A stretch of 64,000 nt of DNA, from contig BCIX01000001.1 in NCBI GenBank assembly GCA_001600095.1, positions 2,939,198 through 3,003,197 on the forward strand, read 5' to 3'. Source of the stretch: Bullera alba. Its lineage: Eukaryota; Basidiomycota; Tremellomycetes; Tremellales; Bulleraceae. The notes below the pieces were generated by a model. It had not been told where the DNA came from, did no database searches, and was given only the letters and a program-made list of their open reading frames with translations. Shown piece after piece: positions 33,591 to 44,228 of this stretch. The position numbers were made by a program, and so were the translations under genes. Numbering within the stretch: position 1 is the stretch's first letter; every line of letters starts with the position of its first letter.

Positions 33591-36038
33591 ATGTCCGCCT
33601 CGTCCTCGCCGAAGCGGAAACAAGGGGAGAACAGCGCGTTCTCGGGAACTCTGGTGAGTCCTCCTCTGGTCCCTGCACGTCGCGTCCAGCTGCCGTGTAC
33701 GAGTACAGTCATACTAGAGGCCTATCCATCCTTAATGGCGTGTAATGGAGCTGATGTATCCACAGTCAACGATGAGCCTCCCGTTGAACACTCTTTCGTC
33801 CTTACTCACCATGCAAGACGTGGAGGATCACAAGCCGAGGGTGAGTTCACCGACTCACGCGACTGGATGCTAAGTGGAAACGTAGCTGTCGAAGATCTCT
33901 TGGCTGCCTGATATCTTGGTCTACTCCGGATCGATCATGCCGACAGTCCTGGGGCCGGTTCTTGTCGTCACGGCGTTCTCGGCGGTGGTAGCTGCGGTGT
34001 CGCTGTATTGGGGGAAGGAAGTGGGGTTGTCCAACAATGTCGGTGGGTGTTAGACAAGATTGCGATTTGTTCGAATGGTGTCCGTTGCTGAATGTCGCAG
34101 TCCCGCTCCTGTCTGTGGTTGTTGGTTTGCTACTGGGTAAGCTGAAATCGGGACACTGCGCCATTGACAAGCTGACCCACTTCAGTCTTTAGGTGGGCCC
34201 CGATAGATCAAGTCGTCCTTGTGTACACCCTCAACTGATCCCATCCATCACAGGAATTCGTCCGCATACGAGAGATACGCCGAGTGAGTGCTACTCCATT
34301 GGTGAATGCATTAGTGCTAAATCATGCCACAGGGGCCGCAAAGACTTCACGTCCTTGATCTCCAATGCGCGGAACCTCTCGCGGGTGAGAGTTCTTCCGG
34401 AGACCTGGTAACAACGCTTACACCATCTAGCTCATCTGGATCACTGTCACCCTGCCACCTGTAGCAGACGGCACAACAACGATATCTCGACAACAGCTCA
34501 CCCTGCAGAAGAAGCAATTGATCCGGTTGATAGTTGCCTTCGTTGTTGCAACCAAGCATCATCTCAGGGCAGAGGGAGGAGTGCATCACGATGACCTGAG
34601 AGGTGAGCTAGAGCGAGATCGCACTCCGAAAAGCTTACACAAGGTCTTCCTCCAGGGCTTCTGCCCTCTAGGCTAGCTGGGTCGAACTTGAAACACCTGA
34701 AGGTCGCCTCTTCACCAGAACAGGATCGACAAGCCGAACGCTTGCTCACACAATCACCTGACTCTTTGTCCAAGTCTCGTCCACGTTCTCCACGACCGGA
34801 CGAAGAGGCTTCCCTGGGGATGGCGCCGAGTAGCTCTGGACTGTACACTTCTCCCAGTGCCCTATCGGCCCACGAGCGTCATTCGACATTTGGACGACCC
34901 AAATCCTCTCAATCGCTGCGATCTCAATTGTCTGATATTGTATCAGCGCCCGGGTCAGCTTTACACAGGCGCCGTCACGACAAGGAGCGCCCTGGTGTCT
35001 TGAAGCGACGACCGACGGCAGTTCGAGTCTTGGTTCCCGACGAGCTGCTATCAAGTGACGGGGAAGGACAGTATGGTTTGGGACTTGGCCATCAGCATGG
35101 CCATGCACACGCGCATAGGCATCGCGAGAAACTGAAGGACCGGATCAGCGAACGAACTCCGTTGATCAAGGCTGGTGTCAAGCCTGATCTGAGAAAGAGC
35201 GGGGATGAGGGTGACTCGGGGACAAAGTTGATGAAGAGAGCGGAAGCGGGTTTGGGCCGTATGGTCGAGCTTGGCCTTCCACTCATCATGTACGTGAACC
35301 TCGTCTGGATTGTCTGACACGGCATAGCGCGCATGATATCAGCCGTACCCTTTTCCGCTTCAGGAGGATGGGATTTCTGGAATCGGTCGGGCCGGCGGTG
35401 ACTAAGGCGGTGACTGGTCTCACAGCGACTTCGCTGATAGACGAACCAGGGTGTCAACGCGATGCAAGCCCTGGTCAATAGTATGACCGACCAACTGGGC
35501 TCGATGGAGCGCGTGGTGTGGGTGGAAGAACCCGGGGGTGAATTCCAGCTTGAGGGGCTGACCTTTTGATCCCAGACAAACGCCCATGCCGTACATCATC
35601 GCCGTGCACATGAAGCAGGCGACGACGATGCTCTTATTTGTTCTGCCGTTCGTACTGGTCGACACGCTTCAGGCGAAGATGGTTCCGCTCATGTTCTTCA
35701 TCGCCTTGATCTACATGGGTGGGTCACGAGTGTATGACACTTGACTGATTGACGTAGGAATTGAGGGAATTGCGGCTCAAGTTGAACAGCCCTTTGGAAC
35801 GTGAGCGAAATGCGAGGCCTTGTGACCAAACAGGGAATGCCTGCTGATGATCGGCAGGGACCCGTGCGATCTCAATCTCGACCTCTATTGCACAGAGTTG
35901 CTGTGCGAGTGCGAGGCGATATTGGAGCGATTGCCAGAGGGCCAGGACGACGATGATGCCCTGTACGAAAGATCGGCGGAACAGTTGGCGCTAGATCTAG
36001 CTGCGGACGACGGTGACGATGGTGATGGTGGAGAATAG
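33591..36038 (+). CDS. Bestrophin-family (RFP-TM) anion channel-like membrane protein
   Basis: Multi-exon gene. Short N-terminal exons lead into 'SKISWLPDILVYSGSIMPTV', two hydrophobic segments ('VLVVTAFSAVVAAVSLYWGK', 'LLSVVVGLLL') and the family signature 'VFRNSSAYERYAEGRKDFTS'. Later exons carry 'PMPYIIAVHMKQATTMLLFV', 'LMFFIALIYMGIEGIAAQVE' and 'PFGTDPCDLNLDLYCTELLC', the conserved Gly-Ile-Glu-x-Ile ... Pro-Phe-Gly-x-Asp-x-x-Asp-Leu block of bestrophins. Bestrophins are pentameric anion channels; fungal members are little studied. A cytosolic insert of about 200 residues, Ser/Arg-rich with a His-rich run near 35085-35125, interrupts the helical core. The tail is very acidic ('AADDGDDGDGGE'). 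Membership in the family is well supported, ion selectivity is not. Confidence 0.82.
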
Positions 36039-36265
36039 CTCGCTCCCCAGTTGACCGCATGTCTATCCAGTCGGCCGCTTCCCTGCCCCTCTAATCTGAT
36101 GGTCCGGTCACGTTGTTCTGCAGCTCAGCGATGCTTGCCATCCAGTGATTGAACGCTCCTATCATCAGTTCCCAATGTCATACAGTACACGTCCATCCTC
36201 GCGTCAGTCCTTCCACAGTGCACGCAGATCCGCATAATCTACACATGCATCTCGAATCCTTCCGT

Positions 36266-36834
36266 TTAACGAGAGTACGACCAGACGTTCTTCAACACTG
36301 GAGCAGACAGTCAGCGATGTGTCGTCTGCGCACAACGGAGCAAGGCATCCACTCACGACCCTCCTTGGTGGCGATCCTGTTGATAGAGTCATCCGAGTCA
36401 CCCTGAGCCCTGATCCTGCCGCAGATGGCAATGGTGGTCGACTGTCCCTTGATGGCCTTTCCGTCGGCGTCAACGTCGGCAACCTGGATCTGGATGGAAG
36501 CGTGGTCCTTGGCGGTGATCAGACGGTCTAGAGGGGGTTAGGCCTGAGGTCTAACGTATAGTTTCGACGTGTTCGCTCACTGGTAGCAGAGCAGTGTCGG
36601 GGGATGTACAGGTCGACGAGGACACCTTTGTCGTTCTCTGCAATTTGAGCATAAAGTCAGCTACCCGCTCTTAACTGGCGTTTGCTCCATCCGTCCATTC
36701 GCAAGCACTCTCTCGTCCTTCGTATCCCTCCTCGACTAATCCTAATCTGACACCCAGCCACATCTAGACTCCTAGCGAAATCCTCCAGAGCCTCCTTTCG
36801 TATCCGAGCGTGAACGCGAGCATGACTGACCCAT
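36266..36834 (-). CDS. RPS21: 40S ribosomal protein S21 (eS21)
   Basis: Small-subunit ribosomal protein required for 20S pre-rRNA maturation in yeast. Exons 36831-36834 (ATGG), 36581-36637, 36357-36527 and 36266-36297 encode exactly 87 residues, the usual length. The spliced protein begins 'MENDKGVLVDLYIPRHCSAT' and continues 'NRLITAKDHASIQIQVADVD', 'STTIAICGRIRAQGDSDDSI' and 'NRIATKEGLLKNVWSYSR', matching eS21 throughout. The first coding exon is only ATGG, followed by a GTCAGT donor and a 193-base intron. Four of four exon phases agree. Introns early in ribosomal protein genes often carry regulatory roles. The gene is divergent from the RIF1-like gene. Confidence 0.95.
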
Positions 36835-37464
36835 TTTGGCTGAGGTTTTTGGTTGGTTTAGGTCGATGGTAGAAGCTTGAAGGATAGGAGCTTTTGTCGT
36901 CGATGTTACTGGCCTCTACAGCTGTCGACTTGCACAGGGACTGTCGAATTCGACAAAACCCTTCGGCGTTTCTCGGAGTTTGGCAGATCACCCGCTTGAG
37001 CTGGCGAGTGTGGCGGGACGAGCAATGATTTGCCACTCACCCACGGTGCTGCGAGCACCCACGTGGGCAATGGCTAGGCGGTGTGCGCCGAACATTACCC
37101 GTGCCTTAATCCCGTGGGACGCGTCTCGCGGGATGGCTGGAGAAGATCACATTAGAGCAATTCCTCATTTTCGTCTGATCCCTACCATCCTGTTCTCGGT
37201 CTACTGTACTCTCATCCAATCGCAGCCACGTTCTAGCATAGCCAGACATTCTCTTCTGTCCCATCTCTCACGACTGCACGCCTCGGAGACCTTGCGGCAC
37301 AAGCCTTACGACTCGACGCGACGAACGATCATTTGTAACGAACTACCAGAAAAATCTATCAACGCGTCCGGCGTCAGACACCACTCGAAAGTGTTTCCGA
37401 CCGTGACCGTCAAGTCGAGCGAGTGGTGCTATCAGCGCATCTCCGTACACGCAACCAAGTCGAC
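36835..37464. promoter_or_regulatory. Divergent intergenic region, RPS21 / RIF1-like
   Basis: These 630 bases separate a ribosomal protein gene and the RIF1-like gene. Sequence close to RPS21 on the minus strand is CA-rich, as fungal ribosomal-protein leaders often are. No named element was recognised. Confidence 0.45.
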
Positions 37465-40400
37465 ATGACCCCCGCGGTGCACTTTGCAGCTTTCGCCGAA
37501 GACGCCGGACCCTCGTCTTCCTCGCCAGCACAGTCATCACCCAGTAAGCAGGGCGCAAAGACTGTTCCGCTTGGCCTAGCCAAGACCGTTGGTGAGTTGA
37601 TGCGAACTACCCCAAGACGATTTCACACCCACGACACTCTCCTCACAGCTTCATTCTACTTGGTTCTATTTCTGTTCTCGCTGACACCCTTCAAATAGCT
37701 CTACCCAGACGAGGGGTTTACTTCTCCCCGCAGACAGATACCAAATACTTCCATTCGCAAGATTCCATCGTTCCCACGCAGAAGGACATCCCACCACCAT
37801 CTATCCGCTCGTATAAGGATATTCAACCCTCATCATCATCATCACCAGCGCCATCGACGCGCGAGTTGACGCCTTCTGGCCGCGGAATCCTGAAACTACG
37901 AGTTGAGGAAATCCGGGTCGCGTCATCGGTGGAAGAAGGTACACTGCTCAACAAGGAAGCTGCGAGATTGCTGGTCACTGGGAAGCGGCCGAGGCTCATG
38001 GCCAGGGACTCGTTTCAGCTCTCTATGCTGGCCAGTGCTGCCAGTGATGGGCTGAGCGGCGGCGAGGCAATAGTAAGCAAGGAGATAGGGAAGACTATCG
38101 ACGAGCTGCCAAGTTCAGATGACAACGGTCCGGTCGAGGAGGCTGGCGAGGACATAACGATGGCTGAAGAAGGCAGTTCTGAGGTAGAGGAGGAGATTGA
38201 GGAGAATGGCGGATTGACGACCTCGTCTCTGGTGTCCATTATACTGGAAGGAGCGGAAGACCTCTTGACCCTCGAGGAGGCATATTCGACATTGACATCC
38301 CGACTGCGGCAGCGGATACCTCCTGGCGACCTCGCACTCACTCTCTCAGCCGCTCAGCTCAACGAGATCCGCATGGCTACATCCCCTCTGCGAGAAGAAG
38401 CGCCCGCCCTCGTTCGAGCAATACAGCGGGATCTTCAGCGCTTGCTTGGCAAAGTGCCCAATGCGGAGACCTCCGGCTGCGACGACACGACTATGCCTTT
38501 CCGAGGATTGACGCCAATCAAAGACGCTCCTACGCCTACCCGTAACCGAATCACCCCGTCCCCGACGCCAACACCCGGTACCCAGGCAAATAAATTCCTC
38601 TCGCCGGATGGCAAACCGCTTAGAAAAGGCTACACCGAGTCGGAAGTCAGATACAGGAGAGAAGCATCCGGCGTAGGAGCCGCTACACTCAAATTCCTCT
38701 CTTTCCTCCTCAGCACGCCGCACCTATATGGATGTTTGTCAGAAGCCGACATTACCGCGTTGATCGACCAAGTCATGATGATCCCTCGAACGCCTCGATT
38801 ACCCACGCCCAACCCCAAACGGTCGTACTATCTGTCCATTGTCGTCATCGCCCAGCTCAAGGTCCCGGCATCCTGTATCGTCGGCGTCCACGACAAAATC
38901 GCTCGATCCCTAGAGTCGGCTCTCAACGACGCTCTGGGACTAGTCCCCAACCCGCAGGGCGCAGGCAGTGGAGTTCAGATCAAGAAGGAGGCATATTCCG
39001 CTGCATCCAATCTCATGTCGACCTATCCTGCAATCTTCCTACCACACTTTGCCGATATACTACCCGCTTGCTTGCGAGGCTTGGTTTCGCCTGCTCCACT
39101 TATGCGCAACAAGGCTGCCACCGCCCTTGCTGCCATCACGTCGGCAAAGCTCAACGTCTTATCCGACACCTCATCCCGAGATACCTGGACCAAGATGAAG
39201 ATCACCTGTGGAAAGTTGGAGACATTTGTGGTCACATTCCTCAAAGGTCCTGTGAGATCTGCTGCAAAAATTGGCGCGATCTACGCCAATAACGGGGAGA
39301 AGAGGACAGAATGGAACGATCTGGAGAGAATGCTCAAGGAGACTGTGGGGAATATCACGGACGTCCAGTGGGCATGTGCAACTTGGGCATGTCTGGTGAC
39401 AATGATGGGCGGAGCATATGCTGCATCAGGGTTGTCGACAGGTATCGACCATATCATGGACGTGAGTTAAAAACAAAGGAACAGGAGGAAGTACACTGAC
39501 GACGTGTATTCAGCGATCATTGCAACCATCAACGAACGCTGCTCGACCTTTGCTCGCCCGCGCTGCTTGGTGTCACGCTGTTCACGCTTACCTGACATCT
39601 GGGTCCATCACATCGATATCCGACGAGTCGAAGCGGATCACCTCGCACCAGCCCTTCGCCTCGGCAGCCACCACGACGGATCGTATCAAGTTACTGCAAT
39701 TCCCGGTCGAGCTCGCCATCAATCTCGCTCTGGACGCCTCAGCCGTTACGAAGGTGCAAGTGGACGATAGTTGGATATGGCAACGAAACGAAAAGGCGAA
39801 AAAGCTTCAATGGATGGTCACCTGCGGTCTTCTCAGTGCGACCGTCGTCTACACCTACACCGGTGCAGCCTTGTATCACCAAGAACAGCCCGCCAAGGCT
39901 GTCACCGCTGTAAGCGGATTGCCATCCTCGGAGGGTATCCCTGTGCCAGAAAGTGAGGTATCTGAAGCTCGACTCGACCGCCTAGACAAGACGTGGGAAC
40001 TGGTCGTCCAACCAATGCTCAAGTCCCTCGCCAAAGTCTGCGGCGTTCATCAGCTCAAGATCCACAGCTGGATGATCTTCGATGCCATCACCTCATTGAA
40101 TCCAGCTGCTGGCGACAAGTGGTCTCTGGACCGACTACTCTCGCCAAAATACCTCGCTGGCCAAGCTTTCACCGTGGAGCGAGACGCACCATTGGGCGAA
40201 TTCCTCGACAGTCTGGAAATGGAAGCTATCAAAGCGAGTGAAATACCATCTTGGGGCTCTGCTTGGGTTGTCAGGCGATTTGGCGACCTGCTGGAACTGT
40301 TCCAAGATTTGCTCTCTGGCATAAAGGGCCTGAACGGTGATTCCCCAGTCAAATGGGCCAAAGACGATCAGGGCCGGGATATCATTCCACTTGCGATCTC

Positions 40401-43400
40401 GAGAATATGGTCAAATCTGATCCGACACCTCAATACGATCCGAGAAGACAATGACAACACCGATCTATACCACACCGGACTCAGTCAGGTCGCTCGACAT
40501 TTGGTGCAAATCCTCAACAGGGAGCCAGAGTCGTATCTCCCCGCCAATCACGTCGATCAAGAAGGCAAATGTCGCGAGGACACCAACTTGATCCGGCTCA
40601 ACATGTTCAATCATCTGTTCAACGTCACCCGAGCTATCCTCGTACCCGATCAAATTGGCAATGTCGTCGTCCCGGTCTCATCAACCGCCGACGATGTTGA
40701 AGCCGCCATTGTCAAGGCGGCAGTCAGTCGAGATGTCAATGGTGGTTCGACTATCGCTGGCCGGCTATTGGGCCAGATTCTCCAGACAAAAGTATTCCAG
40801 ACGCCCATGGAACCAGAGGCTTCCGCGCTGTTCAAGTCCGTCTTGAACAAGGTGATTGATGCCGGAGCAGTCAGGGGTCAGTCAGGCAAGCTGCTGGGAG
40901 ACTTGACAAACCACATGCCATGGATATTCGCAGACGACGAATCGTTGCAGCTCGACGTATGGCGGGTCCTAGGTTGGTTGTTTCGGCTATAGTTTGTGCA
41001 CGAGCTGACGGAACTCCAGTCGCCAGATGGATACAAGTGATCGACCTGCAGCCTTCCGCCTCCGCCTCAAGCACCAATCATACCGGAGCCTTGCTCGTTT
41101 CGCTTCTGTCATGTCCGTTCCGCGGCAAGCAGGTCACATCAATCTGGCATCACCGAGCCAGTACAGAGGATCTGCAGATTTGGGACGCTTTGCTCGAAGT
41201 TACCATCAAGCGATTCCGCGCCAAGCGTGTCGGGTCAAACTTTGGTGTGCTTGAATCACTGGCTGGTCATCTGTCAGATTACCTGAATGAAGGCGAGAAG
41301 ACGAGGTTCGTGACCTTGTGTGGCTCTTGTGGATCATTCGCAGCTGACAGATTGACAGCTCATCTACCATCACGCTCTCTTGCTTGGCCCGTGCTGCTGG
41401 TTGGATTGCCTTTGTGGAGCCGCAAGCTCATCACGCCTCTCACTTCTCCATCAGCGAGAACTTTGTCCCCGTTGACTTCCTCAGCCTCGTATCACAGGCC
41501 TTGTTCGAGTCGTACCCTCAAAGTGATACGTTGGCTGCCGTTTCGCAGAGAGCCAATGTGCCAATCAGTGAAGCTCTGGACGAGCTGCTCGGGAAGCTCA
41601 ATTCAATGATCATCGCTCTCCCATCAGAATTTGTTTGGCCTGTCATCGAGGCCTGCTCCCCCGGTATGGCTGTCTGGTTGAAAGATGACGCGCATATTGT
41701 CCCGGAGTCGACCGCCAATACAGTAAGTGTAACGCAAAGCAATATCCGACCGCGACTGATTCCTATACAGCTCGATCAGCTGTATTGCAACATACTGTCC
41801 GCACTCTCTCGCGCCGTTACCGCGGGTCACATCGCAGCCACATCCGAGACCCTGGACAATACGATCCAACTCTTCGCTCCCCGACTATCGCGCTCGCAGT
41901 CGGCTGAGGTAGTCAAAGCCTTCCCCAACTTCTATACATCCAACTTCAGCAAGGTTGACTCGGCCCAAATGTCTGAGCATGTCCGGCAATTCCTTTACGA
42001 CTTCATCTCAGCCGTTCCAGGGATCATCGCCGTGCCAGGGTTGGTGGTCGTCGAGACACTTTCTCAGGTGTGTAGCTGGGCGATGCTCCTGTTTAGGCTA
42101 GGAAGCTGATCCGATCTTCTCAGGAGGAAAGCCAGTCTGGCTTCCCCAACGCTCAAGGCTACATTGCCCCTGTCATGCCAGAAGAAGAGGTCGCCACCGC
42201 CGATCTTGACATCACAGTCGATGCGACACCATCATCAGACCCCCAACCCGACACAACAGCGGACTACGACGCCGACGTGTCCCAAACTCAGCAAACGCAG
42301 GTCAAAACCCGAGCGACGACTCGGTCAGCTCACAAGGCTAGCCCTGTTATCATTCCTGAGCCCGAGACGACGCCCAAGTCGTCTCCTCGACACAAGGGCA
42401 AAGGCAAAGCGAAAGACGTCGTGCCAGAGCCCGCCGAGCCAGTTCCGTCCCCATCTGCGGAAGAGAAGGACGTTTTCGGTCCGACTAAGGTGGCGATCGC
42501 AAAGCCCAAACGGGGAAGGAAGGGCAAAAGAGGTAGTAATCTCCGTCCAGTGGGAGATGCAGAGTGTGAGTCCCTTTCAGTCACAGTTTGTGCCGGACTG
42601 ATGATCGGCATAGCTTTACCTGCGCCCAAACGAGCCAAGAGCCCCGAGGAGACTCAAGACGACGATTCGAGATCTTTGCCCGCTGCGACCCCTCTCGTGC
42701 CAGAATCTCCAGAAGACCTCGTGCGACCAGCCGAAGATGTCCCTTCGCACATCACGGAGCCATCACTCGCAGCCAATGGCGACGGCGATTCGACCGAGAT
42801 CTCAGACCAAGTCATCGAAGGCACGTCAAGCGGGTCGCAACACGCTGGCCCAAGTCAACTTGGTCAAAGTCATCCTGGCAAGGGTCGACACTCGCTCCTC
42901 AACTCGGCCAAGAGCTGGTTCCGACCAGTCTTCAGCGGTATTTTCAGCCCCTCCCATGAGTTCGACGCCGCTGGACCATCAGATGTACAGATGGCCGGCT
43001 CCGGAGCGGACATGGATGACCAGGACAACATGGATCAAGACGCTCCAGCAGCTGCTGCTGGCAACGACAAAGCCCCAGCTATCTCGGAACCAAACTCGAG
43101 CAATCTCAAGAATGTCACTCCTAAAGCATCCCCTGAGAAGGATTCTCCGGGATCCAGTAAATCCAGCCGCAAATCCCGACGGCAGCTCGCTCGACAGGCC
43201 AGGAAGAACGGCCAAGTCCCATCGCCAGCCCCAGTCATTGATATGTCGCAAGACGACGAGGTTGAGCCCGTACAGAAGGAGAGCAAGGGCAAAGGCCGAA
43301 AGAGATCCAAAGGGTCTGTTAGGGTCGAAGCTTCGAGTTCAGACATCGACCCATCTTCTCAGGCATCCATCGAGGAGAGTCAGCTGGACGACGAGGACGA

Positions 43401-43929
43401 CGACGTGCTGCTGCTCAGTCCGGAGTCTGCCAGGAAACGCAGACGTGAAGAGGACGAGGAGGTTGAGGTCGAGGTGCTCAAACGTGAGTCACCAAATGAT
43501 CCTCGCCACGTACAACATCGAAGCAAGGGGCTGACCCGAAGTCTAGGCGTTGAGACTACACCTTCGAAATCCCGAACTCGAAGCAAAGGACGAACGCTAC
43601 GAAATCAAAATGCCTTGGAGGCCAACAGTCCCCAAGAGCCAAGTGGTCGATTCGACGACGCTCCCGAGTCTTCAGGCAGCCTGGCACAGAGAGTGTCTGA
43701 TACCACAGGCGTCACCGACTCGCCGGCCCGGACGACGCAACAGCAACGTGTACTGTCGATGCTGGACGAGGCGGTGAGAAGTAAAGCTGTGGTCGACGCC
43801 ATGAACTTTGACGACTTGCTCCGTTTCATGGGCAAATTGGACGCATTGAAGGGCGTCGCTCAGAAAAGCTTGGAGAGGAGGATCCTGGACCAGCGAGCAG
43901 CCAAAAAGTCGAGACGAGAGAAGATGTAA
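37465..43929 (+). CDS. RIF1: RIF1-like telomere / replication-timing protein
   Basis: RIF1 recruits protein phosphatase 1 to chromatin to restrain replication origins and acts at telomeres and double-strand breaks. About ten exons begin with 37465-37591 and 37699-39461. Near the N-terminus 'RGVYF' (residues 47-51) matches the RVxF PP1-docking pattern and 'GILK' (105-108) matches the SILK pattern, the pair used by RIF1. A long alpha-helical HEAT-like array follows, including 'ATLKFLSFLLSTPHLYGCLS', 'PRSYYLSIVVIAQLKVP'-like segments, 'MRNKAATALAAITSAKLN' and 'WACATWACLVTMM'. The C-terminal third is disordered, acidic and Ser-rich with Arg/Lys-Ser patches, ending in a helix 'MNFDDLLRFMGKLDALKGVA'. 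Length (roughly 1,950 residues) and order fit RIF1. There is no catalytic domain. The call rests on architecture and PP1 motifs and is therefore probable, not certain. Confidence 0.75.
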
Positions 43930-44228
43930 CAAACGCTAAATCAGAGGAAGAGAGGAGAGGACGACTGAATAAAGAGTACTGTGTAAGAAGCATAACGAGG
44001 ACCCACGAGTGGAAGTGAACTGTGAACCCAAGTAGAAGTATCTTGTCCCCACCATATATTGATAGACCTGCACGTGCACAGCACCATCTTTGTAGAGTAG
44101 ATAGTGTACATACATGTGATATAATGCACGATGAGTGCATCGCAATCGTGAGGGCGCGAAGCCATAAGGGTTCGTACACTCGAGAACTCTACAGTGATAT
44201 CGATGGTGTGTACGGATGGAGGTGATGT

